Below, piece by piece: positions 1 to 6,257 of a stretch of DNA of 15,760 nt (position 1 is the first letter of the stretch; each line of letters opens with the position of its first letter). The stretch is from Rhodospirillales bacterium. GTDB taxonomy: Bacteria > Pseudomonadota > Alphaproteobacteria > Rhodospirillales > Defluviicoccaceae. The stretch spans positions 1-15,760 of the forward strand of contig JAHCKI010000022.1 of NCBI GenBank assembly GCA_026125865.1. The letters run 5' to 3'. The translations under genes were made by a program, and so were the position numbers. The notes under the pieces are model-generated. The model saw only the letters and a program-made list of their open reading frames with translations. It searched no databases and had not been told where the DNA came from.

Positions 1-882
1 CGCCCCGGAGTCAACGACAAGGACGCCGGACGGCCGCAAGGAACCGCCGATCCACCGCTTGCGCGCCGTTTGCGGTGTGGCGCTTGGCAAGAACCACGTG
101 CAGCGGGCCCCTTCTTCGATGCGGCCGAGGGGGCTCAACGGCTTGCCGTCGGCGATGACCATGCGGCATCCGGCGGCCAGAGCGATCTTGGCGGCGGCGA
201 GCTTCGTCACCATACCGCCGGTGCCGTCACCGCCTCCCGCGCTACCCGCGGCCGCCTCGATTTCCGGCGTGATGGCATGAATTTCCGGCACGAACCGGGC
301 ATTGGGATCATGGCGCGGGTCCGACGTATAGTAGCCATCGATGTCGGACAAAAGGACGAGAATATCGGCGCTGATCATCGCCGCCACCCGCGCCCCGAGC
401 CGGTCGTTGTCGCCGACGCGAATCTCGTCCGTGGCGACGGTGTCGTTTTCGTTGATCAGCGGCACCGCCCCCACCTTCAGGAGCGTCGTCAACGTGGCGC
501 GGGCGTTGATGTAGCGACGGCGATCCTCGGTGTCCGACAGTGTGAGCAGGACCTGGGCCACGGTCAGGCTGTGGCGCGCAAGCGCCTCCTGATAGGCGTG
601 CGCGAGCTGGATCATGCCGGTGGCCGCGGCCGCCTGCTTCTCTTCCAGGCGCAGATTGTGCGCCGTGAAACCGAGCTGGCGGCGCCCGACGGCAATGGCG
701 CCCGACGATACGAGCAACACCTCCTGGCCACGCGCCCGCAAGGCCGCCACGTCCGCCGCCAACGACGTAAGCCACGGGGAGCGAATGGCGCCGTGCGCCT
801 CGTCGACCAGGAGCGCCGAGCCGATCTTGATGATCAGCCGACGACCGACCGCCAACTCGGTGGATTTCCGCTGTGCATTCAT
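1..882 (-). CDS. proB: Glutamate 5-kinase, 3' end outside window
   Basis: Glutamate 5-kinase phosphorylates L-glutamate with ATP, the first step of cytosolic proline synthesis. The minus-strand frame gives 294 codons from ATG at 882 to base 1 without a stop. The amino acid kinase fold is recognisable: LIIKIGSALLV (about residues 16-26), VSSGAIAVGRRQLG (58-71), PLINENDTV (141-149), GDNDRLGARVA (158-168), DIDGYYTSDPR (180-190) and GTGGMVTKLAAAKIA (220-234). The KRWI-G-L-PSG stretch near 275-286 leads into where a C-terminal PUA domain starts in the usual family of about 370 residues, so that domain lies beyond the left edge. The start overlaps the obg stop in an ATGA (879-882), which indicates translational coupling. 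No lesion is visible in the part present. Confidence 0.95.
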   Translation of the reverse strand, partial: MNAQRKSTELAVGRRLIIKIGSALLVDEAHGAIRSPWLTSLAADVAALRARGQEVLLVSSGAIAVGRRQLGFTAHNLRLEEKQAAAATGMIQLAHAYQEALARHSLTVAQVLLTLSDTEDRRRYINARATLTTLLKVGAVPLINENDTVATDEIRVGDNDRLGARVAAMISADILVLLSDIDGYYTSDPRHDPNARFVPEIHAITPEIEAAAGSAGGGDGTGGMVTKLAAAKIALAAGCRMVIADGKPLSPLGRIEEGARCTWFLPSATPQTARKRWIGGSLRPSGVLVVDSGA

Positions 883-1907
883 GGCGTGTAGGCGGGTGCG
901 GGCGTGTCGGCGGCGAGGCGCCCCTCGCGGATCAGGGCATGGACGCGCCGCAACACATCGTCGATGCCGGTACCGGCGATGCCGGATGTCATGACGACCT
1001 CGTGTCCGATCGATTGGGCCAGGCTGTTCCCTCGCTTCTCCGCCTCTTCGGGCGACAGCGCGTCCACCTTGTTGAGAGCGACAACCTCCTGCCGCCGGTC
1101 GAGCCCAGCGCCATAGGCCGACAATTCTCGGCGCACGGTCCGATAGTTCGCCGGTATGTCATCGGCCGTCGCGTCCAGCACGTGCAGCAGAACGCGACAG
1201 CGCTCGATGTGGCCCAAAAAACGAGTTCCCAGGCCACTGCCCGTGTGCGCGCCTTCGATGAGGCCGGGGATATCGGCAATAACGAAAGAATCATCGCCGA
1301 GGCTGACCACACCCAGATGCGGGTGCAGGGTTGTAAACGGATAGTCGGCGATCTTCGGCCGCGCCTGCGAACAAACGGATAGAAACGTCGATTTGCCGGC
1401 ATTGGGCAAGCCCACCAGACCGACGTCGGCGAGCAGTTTGAGACGCAACCAGACCCACCCCTCCTCGCCCGGAAATCCAGGTTGCGCTCGGCGCGGCGCC
1501 CGATTGGTCGACGACTTGTACCGGACGTTGCCGTGGCCGCCGTCACCGCCGCGACAAATGAGCACCCGTTGTCCCACTTCGGTGAGATCGGCGAGCACGG
1601 CCTGCTTGTCCTCGGACAGAACCTGGGTGCCGACGGGGACGGACAAGACCGCGTCCTGCCCGGCCGCGCCCGTGCATTGTTTTCCCCTGCCGTGCTTGCC
1701 GCGCTCGGCCTTGAAATGCTGACGATAGCGAAAATCGATCAAAGTATTGAGGCCCGAGACGCATTCGACAACGACGTCGCCGCCGCGGCCACCATCACCG
1801 CCATCGGGTCCGCCGAACTCGACAAACTTCTCCCGTCGAAACGACACGCAGCCATCGCCGCCGTCGCCGCTCTTCACGAACACCTTGGCTTCGTCGAGGA
1901 ATTTCAA
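879..1907 (-). CDS. obg: GTPase Obg/CgtA
   Basis: Obg is an essential ribosome-associated GTPase involved in 50S assembly and stress signalling. The 342-residue protein has the glycine-rich Obg fold first (about 1-158, with GDGGDG, GGPDGGDGGRGG and GGDGGHGN turns). The G domain follows: G1 GLPNAGKS (166-173), FTT (191-193), G3 DIPGLIEGA (212-220) and G4 NKVD (279-282). The length is normal for proteobacterial Obg without a long C-terminal tail. The start is TTG at 1907, chosen because MKFLDEAKV is the conserved N-terminus; no strong Shine-Dalgarno is visible upstream. It follows rpmA after a terminator, so it depends on read-through or on an unrecognised promoter in 1908-1955. It overlaps proB by 4 nt. 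Confidence 0.97.
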   Translation of the reverse strand: MKFLDEAKVFVKSGDGGDGCVSFRREKFVEFGGPDGGDGGRGGDVVVECVSGLNTLIDFRYRQHFKAERGKHGRGKQCTGAAGQDAVLSVPVGTQVLSEDKQAVLADLTEVGQRVLICRGGDGGHGNVRYKSSTNRAPRRAQPGFPGEEGWVWLRLKLLADVGLVGLPNAGKSTFLSVCSQARPKIADYPFTTLHPHLGVVSLGDDSFVIADIPGLIEGAHTGSGLGTRFLGHIERCRVLLHVLDATADDIPANYRTVRRELSAYGAGLDRRQEVVALNKVDALSPEEAEKRGNSLAQSIGHEVVMTSGIAGTGIDDVLRRVHALIREGRLAADTPAPAYTP

Positions 1908-1954
1908 CGCCCAAGCTTCAACAAAGGAAGTTTCAAAGAAAAGGGGGTCTCAAC

Positions 1955-1982
1955 AAAAAAGGGGAATGACCGGCCATTCCCC
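1955..1982 (-). terminator. Intrinsic terminator after rpmA
   Basis: Read on the minus strand, an 8-bp perfect stem GGGGAATG/CATTCCCC (arms 1975-1982 and 1961-1968) with a 6-nt loop is followed at once by six T (1960-1955). It lies 25 nt past the rpmA stop, which is the classic position for ending the rplU-rpmA transcript. Confidence 0.9.
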
Positions 1983-2007
1983 ATGGTGTCGAAACGGCCA
2001 GACGACG

Positions 2008-2271
2008 TTACGCCAAGTTCGGTCGTTCCACCGTGACGAACTTGCGGCCGCCGGCCTTGGTCAGAAACTTGACGCGCCCCTCGCTCAACGCAAACAGGGT
2101 GTGATCCCTACCGATCCCGACATTTTCGCCGGGATGGAAGCGCGTGCCGCGCTGACGGACGATGATGTTGCCGGGGACGACGATCTCGCCACCGTATTTT
2201 TTCACGCCGAGACGTTTGCTTTGGCTGTCGCGGCCGTTACGCGAACTACCACCGGCTTTCTTATGGGCCAT
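2008..2271 (-). CDS. rpmA: 50S ribosomal protein L27
   Basis: L27 is a large-subunit ribosomal protein whose N-terminal tail reaches the peptidyl transferase centre. The 87-residue basic protein has the full family signature: MAHKKAGGSSRNGRDS at the N-terminus, KRLGVKKYGGE (about 20-30), then VRQRGTRFHPGENVGIGRD (38-56). Length and composition are normal, and there is no Firmicutes-type cleavable N-terminal extension. It starts 1 nt after the rplU stop and is served by a perfect Shine-Dalgarno located inside the rplU coding end, so the two genes are translationally coupled. The terminator at 1955-1982 closes this operon. Confidence 0.98.
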   Translation of the reverse strand: MAHKKAGGSSRNGRDSQSKRLGVKKYGGEIVVPGNIIVRQRGTRFHPGENVGIGRDHTLFALSEGRVKFLTKAGGRKFVTVERPNLA

Positions 2272-2272
2272 A

Positions 2273-2713
2273 TCATACCTCCTTGGTGTCGCCGGCCGAT
2301 GTCGCGTCGGGCGCCACGTATTCCGGCGCTATCGATGCCGCCTCGGCGGCAACCCCGCTGTCGGCCTCAACCGCCGACTTCCGCAGTGGCGCTTCGCCGG
2401 TGGGGCTGATACCTGTGACGCGCAGTACCGTCAATTCCTGGCGGTGGCCTCTTGTCCTGCGATAGTGCTTGCGGCGCTTCTTCTTGAAAACCAGGATCTT
2501 GGGGCCGCGCTTCTGCTCGACGACCTCGGCGAACACGGCGGCATTGTCGACGAGCGGTGCACCGACGAGCGGCGCGTCCTCGTCGCCTCCGATCATGAGC
2601 ACATCGCCGAGCGCTATGGTTTCGCCGGGATCGCCCGGCAGCCGCTCCACCTCAATACGGGCATTTTCGGTGACACGATACTGCTTACCGCCAGTGCGGA
2701 TGACTGCGAACAT
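2273..2713 (-). CDS. rplU: 50S ribosomal protein L21
   Basis: L21 is a large-subunit protein that binds 23S rRNA. Residues 1 to about 103 carry the family core: MFAVIRTGGKQYRV at the N-terminus and the basic FKKKRRKHYRRTRGHRQ stretch (about 76-92), then LTVLRVTGI. The remaining 43 or so residues form an Ala/Glu/Pro-rich acidic tail (146 residues in all, against about 103 in E. coli). Such tails are common in alphaproteobacterial L21. ATG at 2713 is fixed by the conserved N-terminus, although the Shine-Dalgarno before it is weak. It is first in the operon with rpmA, transcribed from the promoter at 2781-2808. Confidence 0.97.
   Translation of the reverse strand: MFAVIRTGGKQYRVTENARIEVERLPGDPGETIALGDVLMIGGDEDAPLVGAPLVDNAAVFAEVVEQKRGPKILVFKKKRRKHYRRTRGHRQELTVLRVTGISPTGEAPLRKSAVEADSGVAAEAASIAPEYVAPDATSAGDTKEV
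2277..2284 (-). promoter_or_regulatory. Ribosome binding site of rpmA inside rplU
   Basis: AAGGAGGT on the minus strand, 5 nt before the rpmA ATG, is a full match to the anti-Shine-Dalgarno. The same bases encode the last residues (Lys-Glu-Val) of L21, so the L21 C-terminus is constrained by the start signal of the next gene. Confidence 0.88.
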
Positions 2714-2725
2714 CTCAAACTACCC

Positions 2726-2763
2726 AAAAAAGACAAAAACGCCCTTCCCGCCGGAGACGGCGG
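2726..2763 (-). promoter_or_regulatory. Hairpin plus T-rich tract in the rplU leader
   Basis: Between the promoter and rplU, the minus strand has a perfect GC-only stem CCGCCG/CGGCGG (2763-2758 and 2753-2748) closed by a 4-nt TCTC loop. Seven bases later comes a T-rich tract with runs of five and six T (2740-2726). This resembles an intrinsic terminator or attenuator inside a ribosomal-protein leader, but the gap between stem and T tract is longer than ideal. Autoregulation by L21 is inference. Confidence 0.45.
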
Positions 2764-2780
2764 CCGCGCCAACGCCCGGC

Positions 2781-2808
2781 ACTATATTCTCCACCGCCCC
2801 GTTGTCAA
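2781..2808 (-). promoter_or_regulatory. Sigma70-type promoter of rplU-rpmA
   Basis: The minus strand reads TTGACA (2808-2803), a 16-bp spacer, then TATAGT (2786-2781). This is a perfect -35 and a five-of-six -10. The start of transcription would fall near 2774, giving a leader of about 60 nt before the rplU ATG. A 6-bp inverted repeat CCGGCG/CGCCGG (2811-2816 and 2828-2833) sits directly upstream. It lacks a T tract but could end transcription arriving from the ligase gene. Confidence 0.8.
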
Positions 2809-2846
2809 TGCCGGCGCAAAGGGTTGTCGCCGGGAGGCTCAAAGAC

Positions 2847-4331
2847 CTACATACTGAGCTTTTTGGGCTTCGCCCTTCCCCGTTCCGCTTTGGCGGGAGG
2901 TGCCGGCGGTATTGGCCCCGCGGCCAAGACCGCCTTCGCCGGACCAAGATTGGCCTTCGGATCCTTCGAGTCCATCTCCTTCGTGCGCGAAGCTTCCTTT
3001 GAAGATTTCGCGGCCCCGAGCAACAAGGCGGCGAACATGCCGATCCAGAAATTGCGCGACATGTCGAAACTCGCCTGCGCATTGACGAGCGCAAAGAAGA
3101 ATCCCACCGCCGCCGCGAACCCCAAATCCCGCCATTCCGGAGGCGCATGTCTTAGACTCAACAAGCCCATCCCGACAAACGCCAAAAGGATGATGAAAAC
3201 CGAAACGCCAAGGACTCCATTCTCGTAAAGAAGCTCGAGAAAAATGTTATGGGGATGGTCCAATGTTGTCGTTCCAAAAACCGCCATCACGGCAGCGAAA
3301 TCCGCTGTTCCTTTTCCGATAATCCAGTCCTGTACCGAAAACTTGGAAATCAAGCGTAGCGTATATAGCCAACGGCCGGTCCTGTTGTCCGCTTCTTCAA
3401 AATTCTGAAATACCGTGGCAAACCTTTTTACTAAGTAGTCTTCCCCTCCAAAATTCAATGCAAAAAACACGATAAATAAACATATTAAACAAGCCAATAT
3501 TATCATTCGGCTTGATTTCGCAAGCGGGAGAACTATAACGGCGGCTGCAGCTATACTTAAGAACAGGGCAAACATAACAGTCCGAGTACCGGAAAAAAAC
3601 AGATACGGCATGGTGAGAAGAAGAAACACGGCAGCTATTATTGCGCCGATTGAAAAAACTTTCCTTTGAATAACAAAGATGAAGCCGACAACCGCCAGAC
3701 CGAGGGCCCGTGCGACCCCGATGGGACCTTGCTCTTCAAATCCCAGCCGGCCACCGGCTTGCTGCGTGGTTTTCGCAAGCTGCGTCGGACTACCATAGTG
3801 AAAAAACACAAAAAATACTTGCAATACTCCAGCGCAAGCTATTCCATAAAAAAGACTCCTACTCAAAGACGTATTACTCCCAATGGAGTAAAACATTGCT
3901 GGAATAACGACCCAGTACAATCCAAATCGTATTGTTTTTGTTGTTGCGAAGTCCGTAACCCTTGTCTCCAGCACACCAAGTGATAGACACAAGAATAGAA
4001 GGGTTGAGGATACCACATAGGGGTTTACGCTAAAAACTTGCGCAGCGGCGCCGGGAACAAACGCGACATAGAGGGCACACAGCACGAGCAGGCTTAACAA
4101 ATTAAACCTGGGCACGCCCGCTATCGCGTCGATGGGAGACGCCAAAACCAGAAGGAGCCCAACAGCGAAGGCTAGCTTTTTGGCAAATGGCGGCGGATCG
4201 AGCTGATCGGTATCCGGTGGTGGGAGAGGGTCGCCTCTCTCGGTTGCGCCGCTGCCGCCACGCTGGATGTTTGGGTTGCGGACCTGAGTTCTGGATGGCG
4301 CCTGAAGGGGAGATGGGGAACGATATGTCAT
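2847..4331 (-). CDS. O-antigen ligase/Wzy polymerase family membrane protein
   Basis: This is a polytopic inner-membrane protein of the WaaL/Wzy_C family, which joins or polymerises lipid-linked polysaccharide repeats at the periplasmic face. From ATG at 4331 it has 494 residues: a Pro-rich cytosolic N-terminus (1-50), then about ten or more hydrophobic segments. An SGTRT motif lies at 247-251, a large loop at about 292-375, and the diagnostic HPHNIFLELLYENGVLG at 359-375. Residues about 441-494 form an unusual Lys/Ala/Pro tail. The open frame extends upstream to a TTG at 4460; ATG was preferred, but its Shine-Dalgarno is weak. The central part is much more AT-rich than its neighbours (18 G/C in 3421-3480), which suggests acquisition by transfer. 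It is divergent from the flippase. Polymerase and ligase roles cannot be separated from sequence alone. Confidence 0.87.
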   Translation of the reverse strand: MTYRSPSPLQAPSRTQVRNPNIQRGGSGATERGDPLPPPDTDQLDPPPFAKKLAFAVGLLLVLASPIDAIAGVPRFNLLSLLVLCALYVAFVPGAAAQVFSVNPYVVSSTLLFLCLSLGVLETRVTDFATTKTIRFGLYWVVIPAMFYSIGSNTSLSRSLFYGIACAGVLQVFFVFFHYGSPTQLAKTTQQAGGRLGFEEQGPIGVARALGLAVVGFIFVIQRKVFSIGAIIAAVFLLLTMPYLFFSGTRTVMFALFLSIAAAAVIVLPLAKSSRMIILACLICLFIVFFALNFGGEDYLVKRFATVFQNFEEADNRTGRWLYTLRLISKFSVQDWIIGKGTADFAAVMAVFGTTTLDHPHNIFLELLYENGVLGVSVFIILLAFVGMGLLSLRHAPPEWRDLGFAAAVGFFFALVNAQASFDMSRNFWIGMFAALLLGAAKSSKEASRTKEMDSKDPKANLGPAKAVLAAGPIPPAPPAKAERGRAKPKKLSM

Positions 4332-4771
4332 TTTTGGCTCGGTGTCCGCTGTTCGCGATTCCTGAGACAGTTGAAGGCCCCGATAACACTGGTCGCCGGA
4401 TGATGCCCGGTATCGAAATCGCTCATGCAACCACCGCCGTACACCGGGCTCCAAAGCCAAGCTATCATGGGCTTCCGCAAAGCACTATCAATAGCCTTTG
4501 TCGACGCCGATAGCAATCTTTGGTGATGTTATTTAAAGGAAATGCTATTATGGCGAGTGAAGGCAACACGGAAACCGTATAAAGATCCATCGCTGCCGGG
4601 TTGACAAGGCTATCGCATATGACTTTGGCGGGTTTCTTCGTAGCTGAGACTCAAGCTGGCATATGAGAGTCAAATGCGATTGCCCTGGCCGGGGTGATCC
4701 ATGGACTCGCCAGGGTATGTGGTAATGTCTATTGTTGGCAGGATTCCCGTTGCACAGAGACACGAGCGGAT
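4332..4771. other. Divergent intergenic region, no firm gene
   Basis: This gap separates the divergent ligase and flippase genes and should hold promoters for both. A possible minus-strand promoter is TTGTCA (4607-4602) with TTTATA (4583-4578), spacer 18, which is weak. A plus-strand TTGACA at 4601-4606 has no good -10. A 10-codon mini-ORF (4550-4582) follows an AAAGGA at 4535-4540. Both coding frames can be extended into this gap from non-ATG starts (TTG 4460 and GTG 4694), so its true limits are uncertain. Confidence 0.4.
4613..4679. repeat. Imperfect 12-bp inverted repeat, 43-bp spacer
   Basis: TCGCATATGACT (4613-4624) and AGTCAAATGCGA (4668-4679) are inverted copies that match at 11 of 12 positions. 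They lie in the divergent promoter region before the flippase gene, a plausible place for a regulator binding to two half-sites. Function is unproven. Confidence 0.4.
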
Positions 4772-6229
4772 ATGCAAGGCACTTCGCCGACCGGTGACGA
4801 CACGGTAAAGCGTGGAAGAATGGGGGTTTACGCCAGAGGGGGCGTATTTTCCCTGGCCGCGAACGTGTGCGCGATGATCGCATCGATGGTGGTCATCATG
4901 GTGGCGGTGCGTGTCTATGAAAAGGAGGATGTGGGGGCATACTTCCTGGTCTTGATGGTGGCCAACATGGCCCATACCGTGTGCCGTATGGGGCTCGGCA
5001 ACACCGCGATTCGCTACCTCGCCTCGGAAAAGGGCTCGGCGTACGTCGATACGGCCCGTTTCCTGGTCACGGCGAACACGGTGCTGGCGTGCGTCGCCGT
5101 TCTGCTCTTGCTTGTGCTACAGCCGCTGATGCTCTGGATCTGGCCATCGGAAGCGTTTCAGGCGCTGTGGTTTTACTGCCTTCCCATCGCCTGGCTCCGG
5201 ATGCTGTTCCTGATGGGGCAGAGCATGCTTGCCGCCGAACGGCGCTTCGTCGCCTTGACCATGTGTACCGGCGGCAGCGAAATCCTGCGTTTGGCCCTGA
5301 CCATTGCTCTTATCGCGCTGGGCGAACCCGTAGAAAGCCTGTTCATCGGTACGGTCGTGGCCTATTTCATCTTCGACCTGGGCATGGCCTATCTTCTCCG
5401 CCGTTACCTGAGGCCGCGTTTGAGCCACCAGCGATGGGCCGAAATGCTGCGCTTCGGCGGAATGCTTCAAGGCTCGTCGGTGATCAATTTGATCGCGAAT
5501 AGATTTGTTGAAGGGCTGCTCGCCTCGTACCTGGGCACGGCGGCCCTGGCGACGTATTCGACGGCAATGCAAGTCCCGCGGCAGATGGTACGCGCCTTCG
5601 ATTCGCAGCGACCGGTGCTGCTTGGGTTGGTGTCGTCGCTGAAGGTGTCCGAGGAGGAGGCACGCCTCCACCTATTTCGCTTCACCGGCGGCCTCCTGAC
5701 GATCACCGCCGCCGTGCTGATTGCCGGCGCCAAGCCGCTGGTTGTCCTGTTCTACACGGAAAAGTACCTTGAGAGCGTGCCGATCATGCAAATATTGGTC
5801 TTTTGGATAACCGTCAATCTTCTCAACGAGATGATGGGGATTCTGCTGATGGGTCTGGGGCGGGCGCGCTCCTTGTTTCAGTTGAGCATCCTGCGTCTGG
5901 TGGTGATGACCGGCTTCGGCTATTGGCTCATTTCCACCTATCAGGGCGTGGGCGGCGCCATCGCGCTGCTGCTAACGTCTCTGGTCGTCGCTTTCTTCTC
6001 TTCGCTCCTGATGACGACGGAGAACCGCGCGCTGCACCGGCGCTATGTCGGCGCCTACCTGAAGGTCATGGTGTTGCTGGCGGCGTCAACGGCCGTCGTT
6101 CTGTTGCTGGGTCCGCCGCTGCCGGGCGCGGCGCTCGGTATCGTCATCATTGTCGGTCTGACCTTCCTCCTCAGGCTGTTGACGGTATCGGATCTCAATC
6201 TCCTCGTGCGCCGGCTCCGAGCCGCGTAA
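4772..6229 (+). CDS. Wzx-type polysaccharide flippase (MOP superfamily)
   Basis: This is a lipopolysaccharide/exopolysaccharide repeat-unit flippase of the MOP (MATE-like/oligosaccharide flippase) superfamily. It would move undecaprenyl-linked oligosaccharide across the inner membrane. From ATG at 4772 it has 485 residues and about 12-14 hydrophobic helices. It opens with a short polar N-terminus, then the first helix with GGVFSLAANVCAMIASMVV (about 23-41), followed by RVYEKEDVGAYFLVLM, where the short polar motif after helix 1 is typical of Wzx proteins. The length is usual for the family. The frame is open back to GTG at 4694; ATG was chosen because GAGCGGA lies just before it and because the residues encoded upstream are polar and unlike the family. 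The glycosyltransferase follows 28 nt later, probably in the same operon. Confidence 0.87.
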   Translation: MQGTSPTGDDTVKRGRMGVYARGGVFSLAANVCAMIASMVVIMVAVRVYEKEDVGAYFLVLMVANMAHTVCRMGLGNTAIRYLASEKGSAYVDTARFLVTANTVLACVAVLLLLVLQPLMLWIWPSEAFQALWFYCLPIAWLRMLFLMGQSMLAAERRFVALTMCTGGSEILRLALTIALIALGEPVESLFIGTVVAYFIFDLGMAYLLRRYLRPRLSHQRWAEMLRFGGMLQGSSVINLIANRFVEGLLASYLGTAALATYSTAMQVPRQMVRAFDSQRPVLLGLVSSLKVSEEEARLHLFRFTGGLLTITAAVLIAGAKPLVVLFYTEKYLESVPIMQILVFWITVNLLNEMMGILLMGLGRARSLFQLSILRLVVMTGFGYWLISTYQGVGGAIALLLTSLVVAFFSSLLMTTENRALHRRYVGAYLKVMVLLAASTAVVLLLGPPLPGAALGIVIIVGLTFLLRLLTVSDLNLLVRRLRAA

Positions 6230-6257
6230 GAGCCGAGACGCAGTTAGCGAGGTGCGT

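Noticed and set aside
876..878. ATG at 878 as the proB start
   Set aside because: It is out of frame with the glutamate kinase motifs; the in-frame ATG is at 882 and overlaps the obg stop.
70..891. Long plus-strand open frame (273 codons)
   Set aside because: It is antisense to proB, whose motifs are unmistakable; the plus frame encodes Arg/Gly-rich sequence without any family signature and arises from GC-rich codon bias.
4601..4629. TTGACA as a plus-strand promoter for the flippase
   Set aside because: No TATAAT-like hexamer occurs 15-19 bp downstream.
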